Positions 53,158-63,000 of a stretch of 64,000 nucleotides of DNA are shown here, piece after piece; position 1 is the stretch's first letter; every line of letters starts with the position of its first letter. The DNA comes from Polyangium spumosum (GTDB lineage Bacteria; Myxococcota_A; Polyangia; Polyangiales; Polyangiaceae). The stretch spans positions 124,001-188,000 of the forward strand of contig NZ_WJIE01000008.1 in the NCBI RefSeq assembly GCF_009649845.1. The letters are read 5' to 3'. The position numbers were made by a program, and so were the translations under genes. Under the pieces are notes generated by a model. That model was given only the letters and a program-made list of their open reading frames with translations, had not been told where the DNA came from and did no database searches.

Positions 53158-54069
53158 CTAGAAGGACGAGTCCGCGGACGAACCCGTCTGGTCTGCGGAC
53201 AAACCCACCGCCGGGGCGCCTTGCTTGTCGCTGTCGACCAGGGGACGCCGCGGTTTCGTCTGCTTTTGCTTCTTCGGCGTGGGCGGCGCGATGACGGGCA
53301 CCGATGCACCAGCGTGCTCGAACGAGGGCACCGGCTTGGCAGCGTGCGCGACCTCCGCGGCGGACGCTGCCACGACGCGCGCCGCACCCGTGGCCACGGC
53401 GTGAAGCTCGCCGTCAGGCTCGCGCGGCGAGGAGAGCGCGAGCGACGCGAACACCATGGCCATGAGGAACGCCCAGACATGCCCGAGCCGGTGAACCCAG
53501 ACGAAGAACAGCACGAGTACGGGATGCGGGACGGAAAACAGGTCATTGCCCAGCCGAGCCCGAAGGAACCTTCGGGCCCGAGAGAGCGCCACCTTCGACG
53601 CGTCCGCGGAGATCCCGAGCTTCGCCCCAGCCTCCGCGTGTGACCGCTCCTCGACGACGACCATCCACAGCACGGCGGCCTGCGCGGGAGGCATCTCTTG
53701 CACAGCGACGATCAATCGATCCATTGCCTGCTTGAGCTGCGCCGCGCGCTCCGGCGAGGGATCCGGCGACGCTGCCCTCTCGGCGTGTCCATCGTCGGGT
53801 TCGAAGACCTCCTGATGACGCCTGGTCGCGCGGCGCGACTCACCCATCACGTTCCGCGTGATCGTCACGAGCCACGGCTTCATCCCGTCCGGGTGCGGCG
53901 TGTAGTCCGGGAGCTTGCGGACGGCGTTCGTGTACACCCGCTGCACCTTGTCGTCCGCGGACTCACGCGTGTACGTCTCGTCGCTCTCGACGATGCGCTT
54001 GATCTCGAGCCGCAGGCCAAGGAGTTCGGCGAGCCAGCGGAGGGGCGGCGGCTTGGAAGAGGGGCCCAT
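53158..54069 (-). CDS. ECF-like sigma factor with C-terminal transmembrane tail
   Basis: This 303-residue sigma-70-family factor has region 2 at about 40-85 (VQRVYTNAVRKLP, WLVTITRNVMGESRR) and region 4 at about 115-170 (MPPAQAAVLWMVVVEERSHAEAGAKLGISADASKVALSRARR). Unusually, the same chain continues into a hydrophobic helix at about 182-214 (PVLVLFFVWVHRLGHVWAFL) and a Pro/Ala-rich tail of 90 residues. That tail resembles the membrane part of anti-sigma factors, so the protein may be membrane-held until released. It heads an operon with the PEGA/barrel and lipoprotein genes, its likely targets. ATG 54069 is preferred over the longer frame. Confidence 0.85.
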   Translation of the reverse strand: MGPSSKPPPLRWLAELLGLRLEIKRIVESDETYTRESADDKVQRVYTNAVRKLPDYTPHPDGMKPWLVTITRNVMGESRRATRRHQEVFEPDDGHAERAASPDPSPERAAQLKQAMDRLIVAVQEMPPAQAAVLWMVVVEERSHAEAGAKLGISADASKVALSRARRFLRARLGNDLFSVPHPVLVLFFVWVHRLGHVWAFLMAMVFASLALSSPREPDGELHAVATGAARVVAASAAEVAHAAKPVPSFEHAGASVPVIAPPTPKKQKQTKPRRPLVDSDKQGAPAVGLSADQTGSSADSSF

Positions 54070-54202
54070 GACCAGATCAATGTGGGGCGGGGCAGGAGGT
54101 AACAGGAAATCGACACGCCGACATCGTTGCTTCCCCCGGCGCGGCCGGGCCGGTATAAACGCGCCTGCCGTTTCGTAGGGGCAAACCGAGAGGAGCACGT
54201 CC

Positions 54203-56722
<2,520 letters not shown>

Positions 56723-56738
56723 GGGGCGCCCTTCGGGT

Positions 56739-56855
56739 CGTGTGCGCGTGACCTTCGAGGTTCGTGCGCTCACCTTCGAGACGTGCGCGCGAGACTTTGA
56801 GACGCGTGGGCGAGACTTGGAGACGCGTGCGCGAGACCTTCGAGGTTCGTGCGCT
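56739..56855. repeat. Left part of 21-22-bp tandem repeat array
   Basis: About five and a half units of the type ACGYGTGCGCGAGACCTTCG follow the kinase stop. Units alternate in order (GTTCGTGCGCTCACC..., ACGTGCGCGCGAGAC..., ACGCGTGGGCGAGAC..., ACGCGTGCGCGAGAC...), giving a higher-order repeat near 85 bp. The array breaks off exactly at the left end of the transposon. Confidence 0.88.
56848..56855. repeat. Left 8-bp target-site duplication CGTGCGCT
   Basis: CGTGCGCT directly precedes the element end and recurs at 60771-60778 directly after the right end. The sequence also occurs within the repeat array, so its origin as a true duplication is likely but not certain. Confidence 0.65.
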
Positions 56856-56873
56856 GGTAGTGGCCGGATATCC
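56856..56873. repeat. Left terminal inverted repeat
   Basis: Reads GGTAGTGGCCGGATATCC; the reverse complement of the right end reads GGTAGTGGCTGGATCCGG. Thirteen of the first 14 bases agree. Confidence 0.78.
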
Positions 56874-57000
56874 GTGAAAGTGGCTGGATGACGATCCGGC
56901 GAGCGCGTCTCGATCTACGCTTGTGCAAGACGCCGCCCCGATGGCGCAGACACACCACCGGGGCGACTTGACGCAACTTCGCAGACACGAGGTCACGCCC

Positions 57001-57354
57001 ATGCACGATCTGTCATGGCCCGGTAGCTACGGCCAAGAGAACGATCCGCCCTGCCCGCCCGATCCCCCCGAGACGCCGCGACGCCGCAAGTCGGGCGCGC
57101 TCATGCTCTCCGAGGACGAGGCGCGCCACGTGCGCGTCGCGATCCGCAAGCTGCGCCGCGCCTTCGGGAGCTTCCGCGCGCTCTCCGCCATGACCGGGAT
57201 CCCGGCGAGCACGTTGCGCCGCGCGGCGAACCCGAAAAGCTCGCCCACGGGCACGCTCGCGATCCGCATCGCCGCCGCCGCGGGCGTCGCGGTCGAGGTC
57301 CTTCTCGGCGGCAAGCTCGTCGTGACCACGCCGGTCATCGGGAGGGCAGCATGA
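57001..57354 (+). CDS. Small helix-turn-helix-like protein, passenger
   Basis: This 117-residue protein has a Pro-rich start (PPCPPDPPETPRRRKSG) and then a helical DNA-binding-like region (FGSFRALSAMTGIPASTLRRAANP, followed by GTLAIRIAAAAGVAVEVLLG). It resembles the helix-turn-helix and following helices of XRE repressors. ATG 57001 is preceded by GAGGT. Its stop overlaps the next start by 4 bp. A regulator of the element is a reasonable inference. Codon use is GC-rich like the host, unlike the next minus-strand operon. Confidence 0.7.
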   Translation: MHDLSWPGSYGQENDPPCPPDPPETPRRRKSGALMLSEDEARHVRVAIRKLRRAFGSFRALSAMTGIPASTLRRAANPKSSPTGTLAIRIAAAAGVAVEVLLGGKLVVTTPVIGRAA

Positions 57355-57596
57355 AGCGCTCGCGTGTCAGGGAACGCGAGCGCATCCGCGCCGCCGTGCA
57401 GACCACCGATCCGGCCGCGCTGGCCGTCTACGCGGGCGAGCTACGTCCCGTCGTGGCGAGCCTTCGGGCCCTCGCCGAAGATGCGACCGCAGAGCCCAGT
57501 AAGCGCGTCCACGCTCGCTCGTTCCTGCGTCGGGAGCTACTTCGCGGCATCCGCGAGTTGGAAGCGCGCATCGACGCTGCATCGCCCGTCCTGTAG
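57351..57596 (+). CDS. Small charged helical protein, passenger
   Basis: The 81-residue, Arg/Glu/Ala-rich, all-helical protein starts at an ATGA overlap with the gene before it, which indicates coupled translation. No motif or family was recognised. It may act with the helix-turn-helix protein. It ends 35 bp before the convergent membrane protein gene. Confidence 0.65.
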   Translation: MKRSRVRERERIRAAVQTTDPAALAVYAGELRPVVASLRALAEDATAEPSKRVHARSFLRRELLRGIRELEARIDAASPVL

Positions 57597-57631
57597 CCTC
57601 TGCCTGCCAATCCACTAATCCCTTGCTCGCG

Positions 57632-58462
57632 TCAGTTATTGCGGCGTCGTTTGCGCGCCTGCGCGGCTTCTACCTCCGCTGCCTCTACCTCCAATTCAGC
57701 TTGCGCCTCATCCGCCTCTGCACTTGTTCGCGTCGTCGCAGCGGCACGAACCCCAGATGGCGTGGACAATGCGCTTGCAGGCGGCGCTGTCGTCGCTTCA
57801 GGCTTCGCGGAAGTAGAGCCATTTTCGTCTGCGGATCCGTCGTTGCCATACTTGTCGATCCACGTACCTATACGGAAAACGGAAAAAGCCGCAGCGGCAC
57901 TGAGTGTCATTGAATACGTGAAGATCAAAAAGCCAATACCCCACAGCGCAATCGCCACTTGTCCAAGCGCAGCATCGGAAACGTGAAGAATAGATGAGAT
58001 AACAGCGAGCAACGAGTGCTTAGGTGTTCCGTGGCATGCCTTGGCCAGGGAAGCGGAGAGCAGGGCGAGCATCTGCACGATAATATAATGAACAAATGCC
58101 GAATTTACTTTAATAAACGGTGACTCCTCCGTCGTGCCGTCCGGCAACGTCTTTGGCCCTGAAATGGCGCTTCTAAAACCCTCGCTAAGGAATCCGACGA
58201 GCAACGCGTACCCGCCGAGTGTGAATCCAAGCAAGCTCGGGACAACCGAAATCACGAGATCCCACCACTCGGGCACAGTCCAGAATCCGTACGATAATGC
58301 ACAGATAACGAACGCGACATGGAAGTAGACCGAAGCGAATACATCGCCCCAGCCGCCATATGCGTGCCAATATCTCGCAATGATGCTGCCCACATTGCTG
58401 TAGGATTTTGCGAGCTTGGTCTTAACGAACCAAGTTCGCAACTTGCTGAACACGGTGCTCAT
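57632..58462 (-). CDS. Four-helix membrane protein in DUF4747 operon
   Basis: The 276-residue protein has four membrane helices at about 41-63, 67-92, 120-142 and 163-195, e.g. VYFHVAFVICALSYGFWTV and LGQVAIALWGIGFLIFTYSM. A C-terminal tail of about 75 residues is rich in Ala, Glu and Thr and ends KRRRNN. Its start overlaps the DUF4747-like gene's stop by 4 bp. The DNA is visibly AT-richer than the rest of the window, a sign of transfer. Membrane proteins paired with a cytosolic partner are common abortive-infection effectors, but no such family was recognised here. Confidence 0.78.
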   Translation of the reverse strand: MSTVFSKLRTWFVKTKLAKSYSNVGSIIARYWHAYGGWGDVFASVYFHVAFVICALSYGFWTVPEWWDLVISVVPSLLGFTLGGYALLVGFLSEGFRSAISGPKTLPDGTTEESPFIKVNSAFVHYIIVQMLALLSASLAKACHGTPKHSLLAVISSILHVSDAALGQVAIALWGIGFLIFTYSMTLSAAAAFSVFRIGTWIDKYGNDGSADENGSTSAKPEATTAPPASALSTPSGVRAAATTRTSAEADEAQAELEVEAAEVEAAQARKRRRNN

Positions 58463-59331
58463 TTTCTGACTTTCGTAAACACCGAGGTGAGAACCTCTTT
58501 CGCCGCTTGCACAAAGGCCACGTCCTTTAATGTCGTCACGGCATTGTAGAGTGTAGTTCCGATGAGCGGGTGATTCTCGGTTGATATTTTCTGCGGGCCT
58601 TTAGGCCCGACCCCTTCGGCAAACACGCGTCCGTTTGACATGGCCAAGCGTGCAAGCTTCCTTGTCTCATCGTCAGGCGTTAGCCCTTGCCCTTTCTCAC
58701 TGTCAAGAGTGAGCGTTAGTTTGCGCGCCCTTTGGCGCTCCAACCTCCTCTCGATTTCTTCGTCTTCGTCGCCGAAGTCATCCGGATTTGGTCGTGTGAC
58801 CATGATTCGCAGATGTTTGAGAGTCTGCATTTCGAAGATGCGCTCCAGCGTTTCTCGCTCTTGTTCAATCGTAACGGTAACCTCCGGCAATTCGCCACGA
58901 ACCTTCTTATTGTTGAGAATCAATCGCATAGCTCGGCACACACTGTGCGCGCCAAGTCCGCTATCCAGCTCGAACACGAATCGGTGCGATTGTGGCGCAA
59001 ATGCAAAAAAAGCCTGCTTCATGGACGGCTTGAGGTCTTCGGGCAGTTGGACCGACGCCACCTCATTCGGTGCCGCAGCTTCGCCTCGTTCGACGTTTAG
59101 CCAAGGCGCTTTGGGATCGAAATCGACAAAGCTGTTGAGGTGTCCTGTCCAAAGCTCAATATCATTGCTGGTAGACTTGCTGAACGAAGAGACGATCGCA
59201 TGTCGATCGCCATGTGCGAGGCCCACAACGCGCTCTTGTTTCGCACGAAGGAATAACTCGATGTACTGCGCGGGAGTGTGTGGGTGGGTCGTGATATTGA
59301 GCACAGCTACCTGCATTCGCTTCGGGCGCAT
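58459..59331 (-). CDS. DUF4747-like protein
   Basis: The 290-residue soluble protein resembles the DUF4747 family as I recall it: an N-terminal strand with HPHTPAQYIELF, a FDPKAPWLNVE region, HRFVFELDSGLGAHSVCRAM, a LRIMVTRPNPDDFGDEDEEIERRLERQ helix, and LTPDDETRKLARLAMSNGRV. The family has no known function. It is the first gene of a two-gene operon with the four-helix membrane protein, lies inside the transposon and is AT-richer than the host. ATG 59331 is used; ATG 59316 is an alternative. A role in phage defence or mobile-element conflict is only inferred from context. Confidence 0.72.
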   Translation of the reverse strand: MRPKRMQVAVLNITTHPHTPAQYIELFLRAKQERVVGLAHGDRHAIVSSFSKSTSNDIELWTGHLNSFVDFDPKAPWLNVERGEAAAPNEVASVQLPEDLKPSMKQAFFAFAPQSHRFVFELDSGLGAHSVCRAMRLILNNKKVRGELPEVTVTIEQERETLERIFEMQTLKHLRIMVTRPNPDDFGDEDEEIERRLERQRARKLTLTLDSEKGQGLTPDDETRKLARLAMSNGRVFAEGVGPKGPQKISTENHPLIGTTLYNAVTTLKDVAFVQAAKEVLTSVFTKVRK

Positions 59332-59462
59332 GCGCGCGACTCTACCACCGCCGCCATCTCGCGCATACTTTTTTGTATCTTCACGGCTTCGGGTGAGAAC
59401 CGGCTCCTTGTCTAACCTCGCGTGAACACCGTCTTTCGGTCGCTATCGCACCCTCTTGGATA

Positions 59463-59477
59463 GGACATTACGTGTCC
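59463..59477. promoter_or_regulatory. Dyad upstream of transposase gene
   Basis: GGACA (59463-59467) and TGTCC (59473-59477) flank TTACG. It lies in the 266-bp gap between the DUF4747-like gene and the transposase gene, where divergent promoters must be, and could be an operator. Only position and symmetry support this. Confidence 0.3.
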
Positions 59478-59597
59478 GATCTGTACGCCGATTCCCTGCG
59501 TTTTCGGCGCGTTTCGTGGTACCTTCTACCCATCGAACGGCGACGCGGTGAGGGCGCAGATGGGCGCCCGGTAGACCGTCGCCGTGGCGAGGAAGCC

Positions 59598-60713
59598 ATG
59601 GGAGCGTCCTTGGATGGATCGAAGCGCCTGCGTGTCCTCTCCGCGCTCGTGGACGGCAACTCTGAGCGCGCCACGGCCCGGATCGCGGGCGTCGACCGGG
59701 AGACGGTCGGGCGCCTGTCCTTGCAGTTCGGCACCGGCGCGGTGCACCTCCACAACGGCCTCGCGCGTCACCTCGCGGCGTCGCTGATTCAGGTCGACGA
59801 GATTTGGAGCTACGTCGGGAAGAAGCAGAAGCGCGTCACGCCCGAAGACCCGCCCTACGTAGGCGAGGCGTACACGTTCGTCGCCATGTCGGCCACGAGC
59901 CGTTTCGTCATCGGCTGGCACGTCGGGAAGCGAAACGAGGAGAGCGCGCGGGCCTTCATGGAGGATGTTCGCGCGCGGCTCTGCGTCATGCCCTCGATCG
60001 TGTCCGACGGGTTCGCCCCCTACATCGCCGCCGTGGGCGCGTCCTTCGGGCCCGGCGTGGACTACGCGCAGACGGTCAAGAACTACAGCCGCAAGGGGCG
60101 CCGCGACGATGACCACCGGTACGAGCCCGCGCGCGAGGCGCACTTCATCACGAAGCGGGCGATCTTCGGCGCGCCCGATCTCGAAACGGCGAGCACCGCC
60201 TACATGGAGCGCCAGAACGGCACGATGCGCCACCATATCGGACGCATGCGGCGCCTCTCGTACGCCTTCAGCAAGCGCCCCGAGAATCACCGCGCCGCCG
60301 TCTCGTTGGCCTACGTGCATTACAACATGTGCCATATCGTGAGCACGCTCCGCACGACGCCGGGAATGGCCGCACACGTGACCGATCATCTGTGGGAGAT
60401 GGAGGAGCTTCTGGACGCGCTCATGACGGCCAAGCCGTGCGACCCGCCGGCCAAGGAAGCGCTGCGCCATCGGGAGCCGGAAAGTCCGGCGCGCGAGCTG
60501 CCCGGCGGGCGTGGGTTCCTGCGCCTGGTCGGCGGGGGCAAGGGGGCGGAGCCGCGTCCTCATGTCGAGCCGCCTCCGGTCGCGCCCGTGCCGGTCGCCG
60601 CCCCCGTCGAGCCCGTCGCCGATCCGACCGGGCAGCTTGACCTCTTCGCGTGGCGCCCGAAGCCTCCCCCGAAGGGCCAGCTCTCCCTCTTCCCAAACGA
60701 CGAGCCCCGGTGA
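59598..60713 (+). CDS. IS1-family-like DDE transposase with C-terminal QLxLF motifs
   Basis: This 371-residue transposase has an N-terminal helix-turn-helix (NSERATARIAGVDRETVGRL) and a DDE core: first Asp in QVDEIWSYVGKKQKR, second Asp in SDGFAPY, Glu in YMERQNGTMRHHIGRMRRL. This pattern is typical of IS1-type enzymes. The last 90 residues are a Pro-rich extension ending with two beta-clamp-binding-like pentapeptides, QLDLF (346-350) and QLSLF (361-365). GAGGA precedes ATG 59598; the frame is open to 59472. It probably mobilises the whole element; no internal stop suggests it may still be active. Confidence 0.9.
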   Translation: MGASLDGSKRLRVLSALVDGNSERATARIAGVDRETVGRLSLQFGTGAVHLHNGLARHLAASLIQVDEIWSYVGKKQKRVTPEDPPYVGEAYTFVAMSATSRFVIGWHVGKRNEESARAFMEDVRARLCVMPSIVSDGFAPYIAAVGASFGPGVDYAQTVKNYSRKGRRDDDHRYEPAREAHFITKRAIFGAPDLETASTAYMERQNGTMRHHIGRMRRLSYAFSKRPENHRAAVSLAYVHYNMCHIVSTLRTTPGMAAHVTDHLWEMEELLDALMTAKPCDPPAKEALRHREPESPARELPGGRGFLRLVGGGKGAEPRPHVEPPPVAPVPVAAPVEPVADPTGQLDLFAWRPKPPPKGQLSLFPNDEPR

Positions 60714-60745
60714 AAGTGGCCGGGCGGATGTCCCGCCACTTTCAC
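60710..60745. terminator. Hairpin at transposase stop, subterminal repeat
   Basis: GTGAAAGTGGC (60710-60720) pairs with GCCACTTTCAC (60735-60745), and GGG/CCC extend it. The transposase TGA lies within the left arm. The same GTGAAAGTGGC occurs near the left end at 56874, so it may also be a transposase-binding repeat. Confidence 0.6.
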
Positions 60746-60752
60746 CTCGTGG

Positions 60753-60770
60753 CCGGATCCAGCCACTACC
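60753..60770. repeat. Right terminal inverted repeat
   Basis: Reads CCGGATCCAGCCACTACC on the plus strand, the complement of GGTAGTGGCTGGATCCGG. It is followed at once by the CGTGCGCT duplication and the resumed tandem array. Confidence 0.78.
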
Positions 60771-60778
60771 CGTGCGCT
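60771..60778. repeat. Right 8-bp target-site duplication CGTGCGCT
   Basis: Identical to 56848-56855 and adjacent to the element's right end. Confidence 0.65.
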
Positions 60779-60968
60779 CACCTTCGAGACGTGTGCGCGA
60801 GACTTTGAGACGCGTGGGCGAGACTTGAAGACGCGTGCGCGAGACCTTCGAGGTTCGTGCGCTCACCTTCGAGACGTGTGCGCGAGACCTGGAGACGCGT
60901 GGGCGGGACCTCGAGACGTGTGCGCGGGACTTCGAGACGTGTGCGCGAGACCCTCGAGACGCGTGCGG
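60771..60968. repeat. Right part of 21-22-bp tandem repeat array
   Basis: About nine units of the same family as the left array, in the same order for the first four to five, continue from the element's right end almost to the methyltransferase gene. On the minus strand they read as heptapeptides of the VSRTRLE/VSPTRLK kind, but I found no gene start there. Confidence 0.88.
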
Positions 60969-61014
60969 GTGGATGGCATGACACATCCGACCCGTGAACG
61001 GGTACAGAGAACCG

Positions 61015-62070
61015 ATGCATCACGGCACGTCTCCCTCCGGCAGCGGCGAAGGCGCTGCGGCAGCGGACTGGGCTCGCCTCTCGGAGGCTCTCTCCGCCTT
61101 CAAGCAGCGCCTCGCAGACATCGAATTCGGCGCTTTGCGCGCGGGGAGAGAGGTTGATGAGGCGACCGTTCGAGCTGTCGTCGTTCTGTTCCTGGAGCTG
61201 ATCCGGTTGCTCAATGAATCGACGGGGGACGGGTCGAGCCATCCGAGAGCCGTCCGGAAGGATCTCGGCCGGCGCGTACAGGTCGAGCTCTTGCCCTACA
61301 TCCTGCTCGGCAAGTTGTTCGAGCGTATGCATACGAAGCCGCGGGGTTACGCCGGCGATTACCTCACCATCCATCAAATGTACGAGAACCGTCCCCAGGG
61401 TGTCGGCCGCCTCGGTCCCCTCATGGATCGCTGTATCCTCGAGGTTCCGACCATCGTGGCGGTGCGGAACCGCCGGGGGCTTCTTGCGCGCGAGGTCCGC
61501 CGGGAGCTGCAAGCCCATCCCGATCGACCCGTTCGAGTGACGAGCCTCGCCTGCGGCCCGGCCCAGGAGTTATTCGACATTTACGAGGAGCTCGAGGATC
61601 CGTCGCGTCTGCGCAGCACGGGGATCGACATCGATTTCCAGGCGCTCGCGTTCGTCGCGGAGCGGCGCGACGACGCCGGCCTGCGAAAGTACATGGGGCT
61701 CGAACAGAGCAACCTCGTCTATCTCGCGCAGGGGCGGTCGACGCTCACGCTGCCCCCGCAGGATCTGATCTACAGCATTGGATTGATCGACTACTTCGAC
61801 GACGAGCTCGTGGTGCAATTGATGAATTATGCCTATCAGCTCCTCGCGCCCGGAGGACGTCTCATCCTCGGCAACTTCCATCCACGAAACATCGGCAAGG
61901 CCCTCGCCGATCACGTGCTCGACTGGGAGCTCGTCCACCGCACCGAGGCGGACATGGATAGGCTGTATGGCGCCTCGGCGTTCGGCAGGCCGTGTTCGAG
62001 GGTCGTGTTCGAAGAGCTCGGGATCAACCTGTTCGCCGAGTGCATCAAGGAAAGAACGGGAGGGGGATGA
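61015..62070 (+). CDS. SAM-dependent methyltransferase, PhcB-like
   Basis: The protein has 351 residues. The N-terminal helical region precedes RGYAGDYLTIHQMYENRP, and the C-terminal half is a class I methyltransferase with the SAM-binding strand VTSLACGPAQELFDI, acidic STGIDIDFQAL, and IYSIGLIDYFDD and GGRLILGNFHP. The architecture resembles proteins annotated as extracellular-factor 3-hydroxypalmitate methyl ester biosynthesis (PhcB-like), an autoinducer enzyme of Ralstonia; that link is from memory of the family. ATG 61015 is preferred; GTG 60994 would add seven residues. It lies just downstream of the tandem array. Confidence 0.82.
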   Translation: MHHGTSPSGSGEGAAAADWARLSEALSAFKQRLADIEFGALRAGREVDEATVRAVVVLFLELIRLLNESTGDGSSHPRAVRKDLGRRVQVELLPYILLGKLFERMHTKPRGYAGDYLTIHQMYENRPQGVGRLGPLMDRCILEVPTIVAVRNRRGLLAREVRRELQAHPDRPVRVTSLACGPAQELFDIYEELEDPSRLRSTGIDIDFQALAFVAERRDDAGLRKYMGLEQSNLVYLAQGRSTLTLPPQDLIYSIGLIDYFDDELVVQLMNYAYQLLAPGGRLILGNFHPRNIGKALADHVLDWELVHRTEADMDRLYGASAFGRPCSRVVFEELGINLFAECIKERTGGG

Positions 62071-62110
62071 GATCGTCGCGTCCACCTCCACGCGGCGTGG
62101 TCACCTCCGG

Positions 62111-62653
62111 TCACCTCCAGGGGCCGTGGAGCCAGTTGCCGGGGGCCTCGGGGTCCTGGCTGGTGAAGAACTCCACCACGCCTTCCTTCAGGTCGGCCTT
62201 CGACATCACCCCGGCGCCCCTGCGATCGAGGCGGCGGAACGATTCGACCGCGTTTGGCCGATCGACGCCGTGGCCGCACAGCCAATTGGCGAACTCCTCC
62301 GCCGAGATATTCCCGTCCCCGTCGGTGTCGACGCAATCGAACAGGATCGAGGTGGCCTGGCCGATCGTGAGGGCGAAGCTGTCGCCGCTCGACATCTGCC
62401 TGAAGCCTTGATCCCACTCCGCCCGGGTGATCCGCCCGTCCTTGTCCGCGTCCACGGGGATCAGGTGGGACCACATCTTCTCATAGGCGCCCTGGAGCTG
62501 GAGATGCATCTCCGACCGGATGGGGTGCCCGAGCCGGCCGGCGATCCAGGCGGCAGGACGGAAGAAATCCGCCTCGTCGATGTACCCGTTGCGGTTGGTG
62601 TCGAAGTTATCGAACATGCGCGTCATTTTTTGCGCAACGACGTCGATGGCCAT
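62111..62653 (-). CDS. EF-hand calcium-binding protein
   Basis: The 180-residue protein has three canonical EF-hand loops: DTNRNGYIDEADF, DADKDGRITRAEW and DTDGDGNISAEEF, plus a degenerate fourth near LDRRGAGVMSKADL. Helices flank each, as in calerythrin or CalD-like calcium sensors of bacteria. No signal peptide. AAGGAG precedes ATG 62653. It converges on the methyltransferase gene with 40 bp between. It probably buffers or senses Ca2+; a partner is not evident. Confidence 0.93.
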   Translation of the reverse strand: MAIDVVAQKMTRMFDNFDTNRNGYIDEADFFRPAAWIAGRLGHPIRSEMHLQLQGAYEKMWSHLIPVDADKDGRITRAEWDQGFRQMSSGDSFALTIGQATSILFDCVDTDGDGNISAEEFANWLCGHGVDRPNAVESFRRLDRRGAGVMSKADLKEGVVEFFTSQDPEAPGNWLHGPWR

Positions 62654-63000
62654 GTCGTGGGCTCCTTTGTTGTCGTCCGGATTCGTTACAGGTCGAGAAG
62701 GATTCGCGTGGTGGGTCGGACCGTGCTCGTCATCGGCGGGAGCGGGGTGCCATCGTCCCCCCTCGTTGGTGGATGTGCGATGGTAACGAGAGAAACCTGA
62801 CTTCTGTCAATAACGAAATTCGTGCCGCGGTCGGGAGCTTGGTACCCGAGGTCGGATCGGGAAGGCGAGGAGCTGGATCAGGAGGTCGGGATGGTGGCAT
62901 CCCGCCTGCGCCGGGAAAGCGGTTGACCGCGCGCTCGCCGTCGCCGTAGGCTTCGCCACCTGCGTCACGGGTCGCGCACCGGGACGGGGAGGGGCGGGGC
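62654..63000. other. 347-bp intergenic region between divergent genes
   Basis: It separates the EF-hand gene from the lipoprotein gene at 63001. It contains an AT-richer patch near 62790-62825 that could hold the divergent promoters. No open frame or repeat of note was seen. Confidence 0.5.

Larger units (their letters stand above)
56856..60770. mobile_element. IS1-family-like transposon with passenger genes
   Basis: The 3,915-bp segment is bounded by inverted ends (GGTAGTGGC[C/T]GGAT) and flanked by CGTGCGCT on both sides. Subterminal GTGAAAGTGGC copies occur at 56874 and, inverted, at 60735. It encodes one transposase near the right end and four other genes. It interrupts a 21-bp tandem array that continues in the same register type on both sides. 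The IS1-like transposase and ends starting GGT are in line with that family as I know it; exact classification needs ISfinder. Confidence 0.8.

Noticed and set aside
56739-60968. CRISPR array
   Set aside because: The 21-22-bp units abut directly, with no unique spacers and no cas genes nearby. The gap between the two halves is a transposon.
60778-61518. Minus-strand frame reading the 21-bp array as heptapeptides
   Set aside because: It lies antisense to the methyltransferase N-terminus and has no convincing start site. The heptapeptide pattern simply follows from a unit length divisible by three.
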